From: Asticcacaulis sp. ZE23SCel15
Lineage (GTDB): Bacteria > Pseudomonadota > Alphaproteobacteria > Caulobacterales > Caulobacteraceae
Direction: 5' to 3'
NCBI RefSeq assembly: GCF_030505395.1
Contig: NZ_CP130044.1
Location: forward strand, 419,001 to 483,000
DNA length: 64,000 bases
Shown: positions 25,850 to 34,502 of the stretch, piece by piece
Layout of the letters: every line of letters begins with the position of its first letter
How positions within the stretch are numbered: the stretch's first letter is position 1
Position numbers and translations under genes: made by a program
Notes under the pieces: generated by a model
Told to the model about the DNA's origin: nothing
What the model saw: only the letters and a program-made list of their open reading frames with translations
Databases searched by the model: none

Positions 25850-26497
25850 TCAGGCCTCCCTTTTCATGGCCGGGGTGGCCTGATGATGATGGTGATCCGC
25901 CGCCAGCGCTTCACGCAGGGCGGTATCAAGTGTGTTCAGCACGCGCTCAGGGTCGAACTCGGCGCGGCCATCCGGCCACATCACCTCGAACGCCCCAACC
26001 GGCATGGTGGTTGAGGTGCGAAAGGTGATAGCCCCCGTAAATCCGGCCAGAGTCACGGCTTCGCGCGCGGCCCCTTGCAGGGACGCATCGGGATTAGGCA
26101 CCGACACCACCAGACGCGGGGCGGTGTCGATCTCATGGGTCAGGGCCTCTAATGTTGCCTTGAGCGGCGCTTCCGGAAAATGGTTGAGGGCTTCTGCGCT
26201 GATTTTTTGCGCACAAATCAGCGCCAGTTGCGCGCAGGCGGCCTTGTGTCTGGAGATGGCGTCCTGAAGGTGCGACAAGCCATGATGGGCCGCATCGGCC
26301 AGGGCCTGCAGCGCCTGCGCCTGCGCCAACTGGGCGCGCGCCAGCGCCGATTGCTCACCTTCGTGATAGGCGTTGGTACGTAAAGTCTCGACCTCTTCGG
26401 GGGTGTAGCTGCGTTTTTGGACCGGTGCACGTGTCACCTGACCGGCGTCACCAAAGACGGTGCCGAAGTCGAATTTTTTATGGACCGGCTGGGTCAT
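25850..26497 (-). CDS. flbE: FlbE/FliH-like flagellar export regulator
   Basis: A 215-residue protein in the fliG-flbE-fliN position. MTQPVHKKFDFGTVFGD is followed by a coiled-coil Ala/Gln-rich segment (about 60-115) and a C-terminal domain with FRTSTTMPVGAFEVMWPDGRAEFDPERVL, the FliH/HrpE-type end. FliH-like proteins hold FliI at the export gate. The start is 26497: the GGGGAGGAG ribosome site is formed by the arm of a palindromic repeat (26506-26516). The His-rich tail (DHHHHQ) is unusual. An upstream extension to 26548 reads through the repeat and is rejected. Confidence 0.88.
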   Translation of the reverse strand: MTQPVHKKFDFGTVFGDAGQVTRAPVQKRSYTPEEVETLRTNAYHEGEQSALARAQLAQAQALQALADAAHHGLSHLQDAISRHKAACAQLALICAQKISAEALNHFPEAPLKATLEALTHEIDTAPRLVVSVPNPDASLQGAAREAVTLAGFTGAITFRTSTTMPVGAFEVMWPDGRAEFDPERVLNTLDTALREALAADHHHHQATPAMKREA

Positions 26498-26505
26498 GAC
26501 GATAT

Positions 26506-26635
26506 CTCCTCCCCTGCACAGCGGGGGAGGTGGATTTTGCGATAGCAAAAGACGGAGGGGGCATACCCCGGCGCCATTGCTCCCTCCGTCAGTCTGCTGC
26601 GCGCCCTGACACCTCCCCCGTAAACAGGGGAGGAG
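26506..26635. repeat. 130-base inverted composite of the CTCC/GACGGAGG repeat
   Basis: Perfect 11-base terminal inverted repeats (CTCCTCCCCTG and CAGGGGAGGAG) enclose two head-to-head units, each with GGGGGAGG-TG and GACGGAGGG motifs. It sits inside the flagellar operon between fliG and flbE and its left arm forms the flbE Shine-Dalgarno. Confidence 0.75.
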
Positions 26636-26668
26636 AAGATTAACTTCATGCCCTGTACGGCTTTTAAG

Positions 26669-26694
26669 GCGCTAACGCTGCGCTTCTTGAGCGC
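26669..26694. repeat. 26-base palindromic repeat unit, copy 2
   Basis: Starts GCGCTAACGCT and ends TTGAGCGC; a second copy of the unit at 5701-5726. It lies immediately after the fliG stop codon (on the minus strand). Confidence 0.55.
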
Positions 26695-26701
26695 GGAGAC
26701 C

Positions 26702-27724
26702 TTAATAAATAAGTTCATCATCGCCTCCCTGACCGGCCAGCATGATTTCGCCCTTAGCCGCCAAATCCTTGGCGACCTGCACCATAGCCATCTGCGCACC
26801 GTCAACATCCTTAAGGCGCACCGGCCCCATCGAATCCATATCATCGCGCATGATCTTAGCCGCGCGCTCGGACATGTTGGACATGAACATATCGCGCAAA
26901 GCATCCGACGCGCCCTTGAGCGCCATGGCTAACTGGTCCTTCTCAACCGCCCGCAGCAAGGTCTGCACTCCGCCCGGATCAAGCTTGGACAGATCTTCAA
27001 ACACAAACATCAGCGCGCGAATACGCTCAGCCGACTCGCGGTTGCGTTCCTCCAGCGAGGTGATGAACCGGCTTTCAGTCTGGCGGTCGAAATTGTTGAA
27101 GATTTCGGCCATCAGTTCATGACTGTCACGCTTTGAGGTCCGCGCCAGATTGGACATGAACTCGACCCGCAGGGTCTGCTCGATCTTATCGAGGATTTCG
27201 CGCTGCACCGGCTCCATGCGCAGCATCCGCTGCACGCACTCAAGGGCGAAATCTTCCGGCAACGCGGCCAGAACGCGGGCGGCGTGATCGGTTTTAACCT
27301 TGGACAGAACCACGGCCACGGTCTGCGGGTATTCGTTTTTCAAATAGTTAGCCAGCACCGCCTCATTCACGTTGCCGAGCTTATCCCACATGGTCCGGCC
27401 AGCCGGGCCTCTGATTTCTTCCATCAGGGCGTCGACCTTATCCGACGGCAGGAAGGAGGCCAGCATTCTCTGGGTCTGCTCGAACGAGCCCATGATCATG
27501 CCGCCATTATTCAGGCTGGAGACAAACTCCAGCAGCAGGTCTTCGACTACGTTCGAGGTCACGGTCCCCAGCGCCGACATAGCCTGAGAGATCTCCTTGA
27601 TCTCTTCTTCGTCGAGCGCCTGCCACAACTGCACATGGTCTTCGCCCAGCGCCAGTAACACCACGGCGGCCTTTTCGACCCCGTTCAGTTTTTTGGCATC
27701 ATCGATAAGATTCTTACGCGCCAT
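26702..27724 (-). CDS. fliG: Flagellar motor switch protein FliG
   Basis: The 340-residue C-ring torque protein. It opens [20 protein letters not shown], has the FliG middle motif HPQT-like [29 protein letters not shown] and the C-terminal charged helix [21 protein letters not shown] that meets the stator. It lies nine bases after fliF on the same strand, so the two are co-transcribed. A 204-base gap holding two repeat elements separates it from flbE. Confidence 0.97.
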   Translation of the reverse strand: MARKNLIDDAKKLNGVEKAAVVLLALGEDHVQLWQALDEEEIKEISQAMSALGTVTSNVVEDLLLEFVSSLNNGGMIMGSFEQTQRMLASFLPSDKVDALMEEIRGPAGRTMWDKLGNVNEAVLANYLKNEYPQTVAVVLSKVKTDHAARVLAALPEDFALECVQRMLRMEPVQREILDKIEQTLRVEFMSNLARTSKRDSHELMAEIFNNFDRQTESRFITSLEERNRESAERIRALMFVFEDLSKLDPGGVQTLLRAVEKDQLAMALKGASDALRDMFMSNMSERAAKIMRDDMDSMGPVRLKDVDGAQMAMVQVAKDLAAKGEIMLAGQGGDDELIY

Positions 27725-27733
27725 GACTGCCCC

Positions 27734-29428
27734 TTAGCTTTCGTGCAGCCAGCTACGCAGGATCGACACCGACTCATCAGGGTGACGCTCCACGAACTCA
27801 GACACCTTTTTCACCGAAGACGCCTTAACCTGACCTTCGATCTTGGCCATATCGATGCTGGAGGTTTCAGCTCCCGGCAGGGCCAGGCCACCGGCCTGCG
27901 CCGCCAAAGCCGCCTGTTGAGCCTCCGGCAACATGGCCGCCTGCTCCGGCGTCAGAGCGACGGTGAAATTATTGGGCAGTCCTGCCGCGCCGCCGGGGCC
28001 TGCGGTGCCATTGATGAACTTCATCAGCGGACGGGCCACAAAGAAGATAATCAGAACCGCCACGACGACGAGGATCAGCATTTCAATGGCGCGCATGATG
28101 TCGTTTTTGTCGAAATCAAACATGCCGCCCGCAGTGCCGGTGCCTTCGGCGATTTCGCCCGGATCGCGGCTGAAACGGACGTTGGCGACCGAGATCACAT
28201 CGCCGCGTTCGGCATTGATGCCCACGGCGGCGCGCACCAGTTCTTCGATTTTGGCCATGTCTTCCGCCGAGCGCGGCGCATAGGCCGGTGCGCCCTGACC
28301 ACCCGCGGGCGGGGTCAGCACGCCGTCCACGACCACGGCCACAGCCAGCTTTTTCACCTGACCCGGTGCCGTCACTTCGGTCGTAGTGGTGTTGGAAATT
28401 TCAAAGTTGGTGGTTTCTTCGGTCGCCCCGGAACTGTTGGTCGCGGTCGCCGCCCCGTTCGCTTCCTGACCACCCGGAATATTGGCCGCCGCCGTGGTCA
28501 CACCATTCGGGTCAGGCTGAGAGGACGAATCATTGGTTTCAGAGGTCTTGGTTGAGCGCACCACCTGACCATCAGGATCATACTGTTCCTGTTTGCGGGT
28601 CGTGGTCGTGGTATCAAGCTCTGCGGTCACGGTCACACGGGCCGCGCCCACGCCGACCACACCTTCGACAATATCCTTAATGCGTTTACGTAAGGTCTCT
28701 TCGACCTCGTTCTTGCGCTCAGCACCCGCCGCCCCCAGTGCCGGATCATCTTCGCCACCGGCCGCCAGCAGACGGTTCTTATCGTCCACCAGCGTGATGT
28801 TCGACGGCTTAAGGTTCGGCACGGCTGAGGCCACCAGATTACGGATCGAGCGCACTTCATCGCCGGTCAGTTGACGGCCCGACAGCCCGACCACCACGGA
28901 GGCGGTGGGTTGGGCGGCGTCTTCTTCAAATAACTGGCGCTTGGGCATGACCAGATGCACCCGCGCCGAGGTCACGCCTTTTAACGAACGAATGGTGCGG
29001 GCGAGTTCCCCTTCAAGGGCGCGCTTGTCGTTCAGGTTCTGCACAAATTCGGTCTGGCCCAGCGCCGGGGCATTATCGAAAATTTCATAGCCGACCGATG
29101 CGGCAGTCGGCATGCCTTTTTCGGCCAGCATCAGACGGGCGGTTGCGACCTGATCGCGCTCAACCATGATGGTCGATCCGTCGCCCTTGGCGGAATATTT
29201 AATGCCGGCCTGATCGAGGGCTGCCGTAATTTCCGAAGCTTCTTTAAGGTCGAGATTGGAGAACAGCAAGGATTGCGGCTGGGCGGCAAAATGCAGCATG
29301 ACGGCTGCCAGCACCGCAGCAATGCCAATCGACACGCCCACGATGGCGGCCAGGCGGCCTATGCCAAAGCGCTGAAGGAAACCTCCGCCCTGCTGGGTAA
29401 TATTGAGTGTCTGACCCTGTGCCGCCAC
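27734..29428 (-). CDS. fliF: Flagellar MS-ring protein FliF
   Basis: The 564-residue protein forming the inner-membrane MS ring, the first structure of the basal body. A transmembrane helix lies at about 24-48 (RLAAIVGVSIGIAAVLAAVM) and a second at about 445-468 (MLILVVVAVLIIFFVARPL). The ring-building motifs include LVMPKRQLFEEDAAQPTASVVV and VEGVVGVGAARVTVTAELD. The periplasmic loop (290-360) is Ser/Thr/Asn-rich. The start is GTG 29428. It is the first gene of the class II operon fliF-fliG-flbE-fliN-flbD. Confidence 0.97.
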   Translation of the reverse strand: MAAQGQTLNITQQGGGFLQRFGIGRLAAIVGVSIGIAAVLAAVMLHFAAQPQSLLFSNLDLKEASEITAALDQAGIKYSAKGDGSTIMVERDQVATARLMLAEKGMPTAASVGYEIFDNAPALGQTEFVQNLNDKRALEGELARTIRSLKGVTSARVHLVMPKRQLFEEDAAQPTASVVVGLSGRQLTGDEVRSIRNLVASAVPNLKPSNITLVDDKNRLLAAGGEDDPALGAAGAERKNEVEETLRKRIKDIVEGVVGVGAARVTVTAELDTTTTTRKQEQYDPDGQVVRSTKTSETNDSSSQPDPNGVTTAAANIPGGQEANGAATATNSSGATEETTNFEISNTTTTEVTAPGQVKKLAVAVVVDGVLTPPAGGQGAPAYAPRSAEDMAKIEELVRAAVGINAERGDVISVANVRFSRDPGEIAEGTGTAGGMFDFDKNDIMRAIEMLILVVVAVLIIFFVARPLMKFINGTAGPGGAAGLPNNFTVALTPEQAAMLPEAQQAALAAQAGGLALPGAETSSIDMAKIEGQVKASSVKKVSEFVERHPDESVSILRSWLHES

Positions 29429-29459
29429 GCTGTAACTGCCCCATTGAACTTATCTGGTC

Positions 29460-29503
29460 GCGCATTTGATTCCAAAAACCGCTAAACACTTTTTGGAATG
29501 CGC
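29460..29503. repeat. GCGCAT...ATGCGC palindromic repeat, copy 2
   Basis: GCGCAT/ATGCGC ends with inner TTCCAAAAA and TTTTTGGAA arms and a CGCTAAACA loop. It lies just upstream of fliF, between its start and the TTAA-rich region, so it would be within the fliF leader. Confidence 0.65.
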
Positions 29504-29571
29504 TTGAGGCGAAGCAGCCTTATGCTGATCACCGCTAGGCAGTAATTTCCCAGTGAAGAGTAAACGACCCA

Positions 29572-29646
29572 TTAATAAATGGCGTTAAGACGTTAAAAAG
29601 GCCGAAAATTCAGCACTTTTATCCACATATCCTTAAAACGCATTAA
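29572..29646 (-). promoter_or_regulatory. Candidate fliF promoter region with TTAA pairs
   Basis: TTAA sites at 29572, 29585, 29593 and the pair TTAA-N6-TTAA at 29633-29646 (CCTTAAAACGCATTAAGG, symmetric) lie upstream of fliF. In Caulobacter the fliF operon is directly CtrA-activated, so CtrA binding is expected here, though none shows the exact N7 spacing. The remaining part of the 350-base gap (29647-29778) shows no gene. Confidence 0.4.
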
Positions 29647-29778
29647 GGTTCCGGGCACCGGAAACACTTCAATGGCTAAAATGCGAAAATTCCCACAGGG
29701 CTTAGCCCGCGGGAATTTTCACAATGCAAATCCGCTGAAAACGTATTGGGCGTTTACGCCCAAACTTTTCTGCGAGTT

Positions 29779-30060
29779 TTAGCGGTACTGCTGGATGCGC
29801 GTGGTGCGCAGGCCCGCCATACCGTGAGATTTAATCGACTTCTGCCAGGACAGAAATTCTTCCGAGGTAATGCGATAACGCTCGCACGCCTCATCGAAGG
29901 TTAACAGCCCGCCGCGGACAGCCGCCACGACCTCTGCTTTGCGCCGTATTACCCAGCGTTCCGTCCCCGGAGGGGGCAGATCGTTGAGCGTAAGCTTTGC
30001 TCCAGTTGGACCAATCACGTATTTTTCGCCTTTGTTATCGCGGCGTTGTTCTTGCAGCAT
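29779..30060 (-). CDS. sciP: CtrA-inhibitory protein SciP (DUF1153)
   Basis: A 93-residue helix-turn-helix protein. YVIGPTGAKLTLNDLPPPGTERWVIRRKAEVVAAVRGGLL (residues about 14-53), then TFDEACERYRITSEEFLSWQ, is the conserved DUF1153 block of Caulobacter SciP. SciP binds CtrA at its promoters and blocks transcription in swarmer cells (family knowledge). The position between flgE and fliF repeats Caulobacter synteny. The C-terminal tail GLRTTRIQQYR is basic. Its gap to flgE (30061-30231) contains scattered TTAA motifs but no clear box. Confidence 0.95.
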   Translation of the reverse strand: MLQEQRRDNKGEKYVIGPTGAKLTLNDLPPPGTERWVIRRKAEVVAAVRGGLLTFDEACERYRITSEEFLSWQKSIKSHGMAGLRTTRIQQYR

Positions 30061-30231
30061 GACTTTTTCACGCCTTTCTTACCATCACCATTGAGAGCCA
30101 ATATACCCCAAGGGCTTAAACATCAGCTTAATCGCCATAGTAAATATATTACTAACGCAACTATTTCTGAAATTAACCAGTCGTTTACCGAAACCGGGAT
30201 GGTTACCGCAAGCTTAACGCGCTATACTTAC

Positions 30232-31662
30232 TTACCTCTTGATGCTAATCAACTCAGCCAGCATGTCGTCTGCTGTCGTGATGATCTTTGATGCGGCGGA
30301 GTAAGCCCGCTGCGTTGTAATCAAACCTGTGAATTCCGTAGACAAGTCCACCGCCGACGCTTCGAGGGTCGAAGGGCTCAGTAACCCGGACCCGCCGATG
30401 CCCGGCGACTTAAGGTTAAACGTACCGGAATCGCGCGACATGATGTATGAGTTGCCGTTGACCGGGATCAGGCCGTCCGGGTTGACGAAGGTGGCCAAAG
30501 CGACCTGAGCAATATTACGAGTTACGCCGTTGTCGTAGATGGCGGTGACAATGCCGTCCTTTGAGACCTGCACGGTGGCGAGGTTACCAAAGGCCGTACC
30601 GTTGGTGACGACCGACTGCACGATCGATGTGGAGTTAAGCTGGGTCAAACCGGCGGTGGCGTCTTCGAGATCAAGCGAAATGGTCTGGTCACCGACCCCC
30701 AGAATATCCATCCAGCGCGGCGTACCGGCGGTACCCGAAGCGCCGACCGTCAGGGTCGAGTTATAAGGCGTACCAAACAGGGTTGAGTTGGCGGTATCCA
30801 GACGACCGTCCTGGGTAAAGGTCAAGGTTCCGCTGGCCAGTTGTCCGGCAGGCGTACCCGTCGTTATGTCCGGGGACACCATTTCGGCATACCAGGTGTT
30901 GGCGGTTTCCGACTTCAGCAGGCGCATAGTGATATTGCGCTGACCGCCCTTGGAATCCGACACCGGGATGGAGATTTCAAAGTCGGGCTCGACACCTGTG
31001 CCCGCGTCAATATCATATACGGCCATCGAATTGGTGGCTGAGGCCGGATCATAGGCCGTCGCCGCCGGTGCCGCCGTAAAGTTGCCCGCCGCATCGACCG
31101 TACCTACGCGGGCCGACAAGGCCTGACCGTCCGACAGGTTGGCATTGACGACCACGCGGGTCGTGGCTTCGGCCGCACCACCGACGCTGGAGACGTTGAT
31201 CGAGCCCAGCTTTGACATATCCGATGGGTCAGTGACCACATTGCCAAGCGCATCAACCGGCCAGCCCTGGAGATAATAGCCCGACGCGTTTTGTAGATAG
31301 CCATATTTGTCGACCGCGAACGAACCGGCGCGGGTAAACAGACGGGTATCGGAATTGGTCAGATTTTCCGACTTTTCCGTCACGACGAAAAAGCCCTGAC
31401 CGTCGATGCCGAGATCCATGTCCGAATTGGTCCGCTGCAGCAGGGCCGGATTGGAAATCTGCTGGCGCGTGTCAGCAATAACACCGCCCGCGCTATAGCC
31501 GCCGGAGCTTGATGAATTTGTGACGATCGCGGAGAAATTGGTGGCCACGCGCTTATAGGCCGTGGTGTTGACGTTGGCGATATTGTTGGAAATCGCCGCC
31601 AGAGCCGTTGAATTGGCCGCAAGCCCCGAAACCCCGGCCAGCATGGCGCTGTTGATACTCAT
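30232..31662 (-). CDS. flgE: Flagellar hook protein FlgE
   Basis: The 476-residue hook subunit. The N-terminal MSINSAMLAGVSGLAANSTALAAISNNIANVNTTAYKR is the conserved axial-protein helix (ANNxANxxTxGYKR type), and the C-terminal STEFTGLITTQRAYSAASKIITTADDMLAELI is the matching coiled-coil end. The central domain is Thr/Ser/Gly-rich and variable. It is exported by the FlhA-FliI apparatus and capped by FlgD. It is the third gene of the fliK-flgD-flgE set, with a 114-base gap containing a palindromic repeat. Confidence 0.97.
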   Translation of the reverse strand: MSINSAMLAGVSGLAANSTALAAISNNIANVNTTAYKRVATNFSAIVTNSSSSGGYSAGGVIADTRQQISNPALLQRTNSDMDLGIDGQGFFVVTEKSENLTNSDTRLFTRAGSFAVDKYGYLQNASGYYLQGWPVDALGNVVTDPSDMSKLGSINVSSVGGAAEATTRVVVNANLSDGQALSARVGTVDAAGNFTAAPAATAYDPASATNSMAVYDIDAGTGVEPDFEISIPVSDSKGGQRNITMRLLKSETANTWYAEMVSPDITTGTPAGQLASGTLTFTQDGRLDTANSTLFGTPYNSTLTVGASGTAGTPRWMDILGVGDQTISLDLEDATAGLTQLNSTSIVQSVVTNGTAFGNLATVQVSKDGIVTAIYDNGVTRNIAQVALATFVNPDGLIPVNGNSYIMSRDSGTFNLKSPGIGGSGLLSPSTLEASAVDLSTEFTGLITTQRAYSAASKIITTADDMLAELISIKR

Positions 31663-31689
31663 GAGTTTTCTCCGTTACTTATATTGTGA

Positions 31690-31753
31690 GCGCATTTCGA
31701 AAAGTGTGACGCGGTTTTGGCTCCGCCGAACTTCGTTTCGGATTCAAATGCGC
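31690..31753. repeat. GCGCAT...ATGCGC palindromic repeat, copy 3 (long form)
   Basis: GCGCAT/ATGCGC ends enclose TTTCGAAAAGTGTGACGCGG and about 20 extra bases compared with the copies at 7696 and 29460. It fills most of the flgD-flgE gap. Confidence 0.6.
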
Positions 31754-31776
31754 GTTGAGGGTCTGAACACTGGTCA

Positions 31777-32460
31777 TCAGGCTGCCGCCTGTTTGACCGA
31801 CAGAATTTTGTAGAAAGGTACGCGGTTGTTACCGATGGTCAGGATGATCTCGCCGTCTTCGTATTCAGCGGATTTGACCGTGCCCTTGACCATGACGGTG
31901 GAATTGATTTCGGTACCCGCCGTGTTTTTAGCGGTGACGCTTAAGGTATAGTCGCCCGCGGGCATGGCCTTGCCATTGGAGCCCTTGCCGTCCCATTCAA
32001 AGCTGTGACTGCCTTGAGTTTCATTCTCAATGCTCTTGGTGTAGACGATATCGCCATTAGAGTTTTTGACGGTCAGGAGCGTATTGGCGACATTGCCGTC
32101 GAGCTTATAGTCCCAGGACGTGCCGCTGCCGCTGGCCGTTATGGTGGCGGTATCATGCTCAGCGCTGACGTCCTTGCCGATATAGTTGACGGCCGTGGTC
32201 ATGCTGTCGCCGCCCTGATTGGCGATGGTGGCCAGATATTCGTTGGACTTAAGCTGCTGTTCGACGCTGGTGTACTGGACAAGCTGGTTGGTCCACTCGG
32301 TCGTATCCATCGGCGACAGCGGGTCCTGATTTTTGATCTGGGCCGTCAGCAGCGACAGGAAGGTTTCGTATGTTGACGCGAGACCGGTCGATCCCGCCGC
32401 CGCGGTCGTATTGGTCGGCGTGCTCTGGGTCGAAAGATAATCGGTAATGCTGGTTGCCAT
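31777..32460 (-). CDS. flgD: Flagellar hook-capping protein FlgD
   Basis: A 227-residue scaffold for hook assembly. The N-terminal motif YETFLSLLTAQIKNQDPLSPMDTTEWTNQLVQYTSVEQQLKSN (about 31-75) is diagnostic of FlgD. The FlgD-Ig domain (SFEWDGKGSNGKAMPAGDYTLSV) and the closing tudor-like part follow. It lies ten bases after fliK on the same strand, consistent with the fliK-flgD-flgE order. Confidence 0.96.
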   Translation of the reverse strand: MATSITDYLSTQSTPTNTTAAAGSTGLASTYETFLSLLTAQIKNQDPLSPMDTTEWTNQLVQYTSVEQQLKSNEYLATIANQGGDSMTTAVNYIGKDVSAEHDTATITASGSGTSWDYKLDGNVANTLLTVKNSNGDIVYTKSIENETQGSHSFEWDGKGSNGKAMPAGDYTLSVTAKNTAGTEINSTVMVKGTVKSAEYEDGEIILTIGNNRVPFYKILSVKQAAA

Positions 32461-32470
32461 AGCCTGTTTC

Positions 32471-34003
32471 CTAAACCCTTACATTGAGCGCGATACGCCC
32501 GCTCATACTGTCAAAGCCATCCATGCCCGGCAGCCAGTTATTCCCTGACAGATCATCTGCCGTATCTTCGGTGCGTGAAAACTGCGTGCTGGCGGCGGTC
32601 GCCGTCACGGCGGGCTGATCAGCTTCATCCCGACCTGAATCACGCCCCGACTGCTGCGGGTTCTGATCGCGCGAGGAAAAGCTCAATGACCCGTCTTCGA
32701 GATTAAAACCTGATTGTTCCAATTGCCGGCGCAGTTCGTCCTGACGGCCACGGAACTCGCTCTCGGCCACCGGACTGTCGAAGCTTAAGTGCGCTGACAA
32801 CTTACCGTCGGCATTGATTTCCATACGGACATCGACGCGGCCCATGTCGCTTGGGCGCAGTTCCATGTCAAAACGCATCGACTTGCCGTCCATACGTTTG
32901 TGAATGTTCGCCGCCAGAGCCGCAATATTGTCCGCCGTCTGGTTAGACATGACATAGGCCTGAGCCGTGGCGGCGCTTGATGCACTCGACGCCGCCGTAG
33001 CGCCGTTAAGGCGCGCCGACAAATTATTGACCAGGGCCTGAGCTTCGCTTTGTGACGTCGGCACCTGAGCCGTTTGCGCGGCAGCGACCGCCGGTTGGGC
33101 CGCATCCGCAGCCGCTTCGGCGGTGGCCATTACATCCTTGACCGCGCTTAAGGCTGGATCAGCCGATATATCAGCAGCCTTGGCGGTCAGGGTGTCAGCC
33201 TCCGCAGAGGTTCCGGCAAAGGCCTTATCCATCAGGCTTTTGCCGTTCAGCAGGGCCGGCTCGGATTTGGGCGGAGCCGCTTTGCCCTGACCATTCGCCG
33301 GGTTGGCCGTCGCTTGCAGCAGAGCCTGAAGCTCCGGTGGCAGGGTTTTCAGCAAGGCGTCCAGATCAGCATCGCTCGGCGGCGTTGCAGCATCGGCAGC
33401 AACCTCATCGGATTGGGCCAATTGCGCCGCCATCAGCACCGCCGCCAGATCAAGAGCGGGCGCATCCGCTGCGGGTTTTACAGAATCTGTTGCTGTGGCC
33501 TCAGACGCACCGGTAGCCTGCGCCGCCTTAAGCGCATCCATCAACGCCTGAACGATAAGGGACGGCGCAGGCGCCTCCGTCGCCCCTTCCGGTGTCGCGT
33601 CTTCGGTGGGCACAGTCAGGCCGGATTCTGAAGCCACCGTGACATCAATCGTCTGCGGGGATGTTTGGGCCAAAGTTGTGGCCAGAGCTGGAGTTGATGT
33701 TGGGGTTTTTGCATTTTCAGCATAAACCGCCTGAGCCAGCATATCGATCAGGGCGGGCAGTGCCGGAACGGTCGTCTCTGCGCCATCCACAGGCGCAATC
33801 GGGGTTACAGCCGCCACTGGGGGTGTCGTTTCGTTTGGGATCTTTGCGGGCGTCTCAACCGTTTGCGATTGCAGAACCTGATCAAAGCGCGACTTGATCC
33901 CGGCCTGTTCGGCGTCTGACAGGCCCTGCCCGCCCGCGGACGGTGCCGCGTCGGCGGAGGTCACAGCCCCCGGCAAGATCAGATTGTGCGTGTCAAACGA
34001 CAT
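32471..34003 (-). CDS. fliK: Flagellar hook-length control protein FliK
   Basis: A 510-residue, Ala/Pro/Thr-rich protein with a long unstructured central part. The C-terminal Flg_hook domain has MRFDMELRPSDMGRVDVRM (the LxPxxLGxVxV motif) and DELRRQLEQSGFNLEDGSL. FliK measures the hook and switches export to filament-type substrates. ATG 34003 was chosen over an upstream frame start at 34096 because MSFDTHN follows AAAGAG and the sigma-54 promoter lies at 34115. It is the first gene of the minus-strand late operon. Confidence 0.92.
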   Translation of the reverse strand: MSFDTHNLILPGAVTSADAAPSAGGQGLSDAEQAGIKSRFDQVLQSQTVETPAKIPNETTPPVAAVTPIAPVDGAETTVPALPALIDMLAQAVYAENAKTPTSTPALATTLAQTSPQTIDVTVASESGLTVPTEDATPEGATEAPAPSLIVQALMDALKAAQATGASEATATDSVKPAADAPALDLAAVLMAAQLAQSDEVAADAATPPSDADLDALLKTLPPELQALLQATANPANGQGKAAPPKSEPALLNGKSLMDKAFAGTSAEADTLTAKAADISADPALSAVKDVMATAEAAADAAQPAVAAAQTAQVPTSQSEAQALVNNLSARLNGATAASSASSAATAQAYVMSNQTADNIAALAANIHKRMDGKSMRFDMELRPSDMGRVDVRMEINADGKLSAHLSFDSPVAESEFRGRQDELRRQLEQSGFNLEDGSLSFSSRDQNPQQSGRDSGRDEADQPAVTATAASTQFSRTEDTADDLSGNNWLPGMDGFDSMSGRIALNVRV

Positions 34004-34114
34004 GAACGGCTCTTTAAAAGCGGAAATATTCCGGCAAAACCCATCACCCACATTCAGCCGGGACGGACTATTTTTCTCAGAGCGCATTTTGCGCATGATC
34101 AGGTCACTGCCGTA

Positions 34115-34129
34115 GCAAGCGTCAGGCCA
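34115..34129 (-). promoter_or_regulatory. Sigma-54 promoter for fliK-flgD-flgE
   Basis: On the minus strand the sequence is TGGCCTGACGCTTGC: GG and GC separated by ten bases, the -24/-12 pattern. It lies 112 bases upstream of the fliK start, and FlbD, encoded nearby, is the expected activator. Confidence 0.75.
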
Positions 34130-34203
34130 GATTTAAAATCATTGTTTTTATTGATTTTTTACATGAAAGACACGGATTGCGCCCTGATCAGTTTCTTCCC
34201 TGT

Positions 34204-34220
34204 GCGGCCAAATCTGCCGC
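34204..34220. promoter_or_regulatory. Candidate FlbD enhancer between fliK and flgK
   Basis: A GCGGC-N7-GCCGC inverted repeat lies roughly midway between two divergent sigma-54 promoters, about 80-110 bases from each. Caulobacter ftr enhancers bound by FlbD are GC-rich dyads at such distances. The match is positional and by symmetry only. Confidence 0.4.
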
Positions 34221-34310
34221 CTTGACCGGCATCATTCCTGCCTAGCGCCCTCCGGTGGAACCCCGCTAAACCTCACCTGCAAAGCGCCCCGCATCATAGC
34301 TTTATAAATG

Positions 34311-34326
34311 TGGCACCTAACTTGCG
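34311..34326 (+). promoter_or_regulatory. Sigma-54 promoter for flgK-flgL
   Basis: TGGCACCTAACTTGCG is a full match to the -24/-12 consensus TGGCAC-N5-TTGC. It lies about 180 bases before the flgK start, giving a leader of about 165 bases. Nothing else is visible in the leader. Confidence 0.85.
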
Positions 34327-34502
34327 AAGGTTAGGGCCATAGTTAGCTCACGCACGGGACAATTTTTGGTATCCATATGAAAAACAACAGGTTTTCATTT
34401 AAGCCCTCAGCACAGGTTAGGCAGAAATTGCCTGATGGTGCGCAGGCTTTGCCTAAAGACGCGTCATCGGCGTATGCGCTCAATGGTTACGGAGGCTAGG
34501 CC

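Noticed and set aside
26506-26635. CRISPR array
   Set aside because: Only inverted palindromic units without regularly spaced direct repeats or spacers; no cas genes are in the window.
26494-26904. 136-codon minus-strand frame across the fliG-flbE gap
   Set aside because: Reads through two palindromic repeats and the end of fliG in another frame; Cys/Arg-rich and not coding-like.
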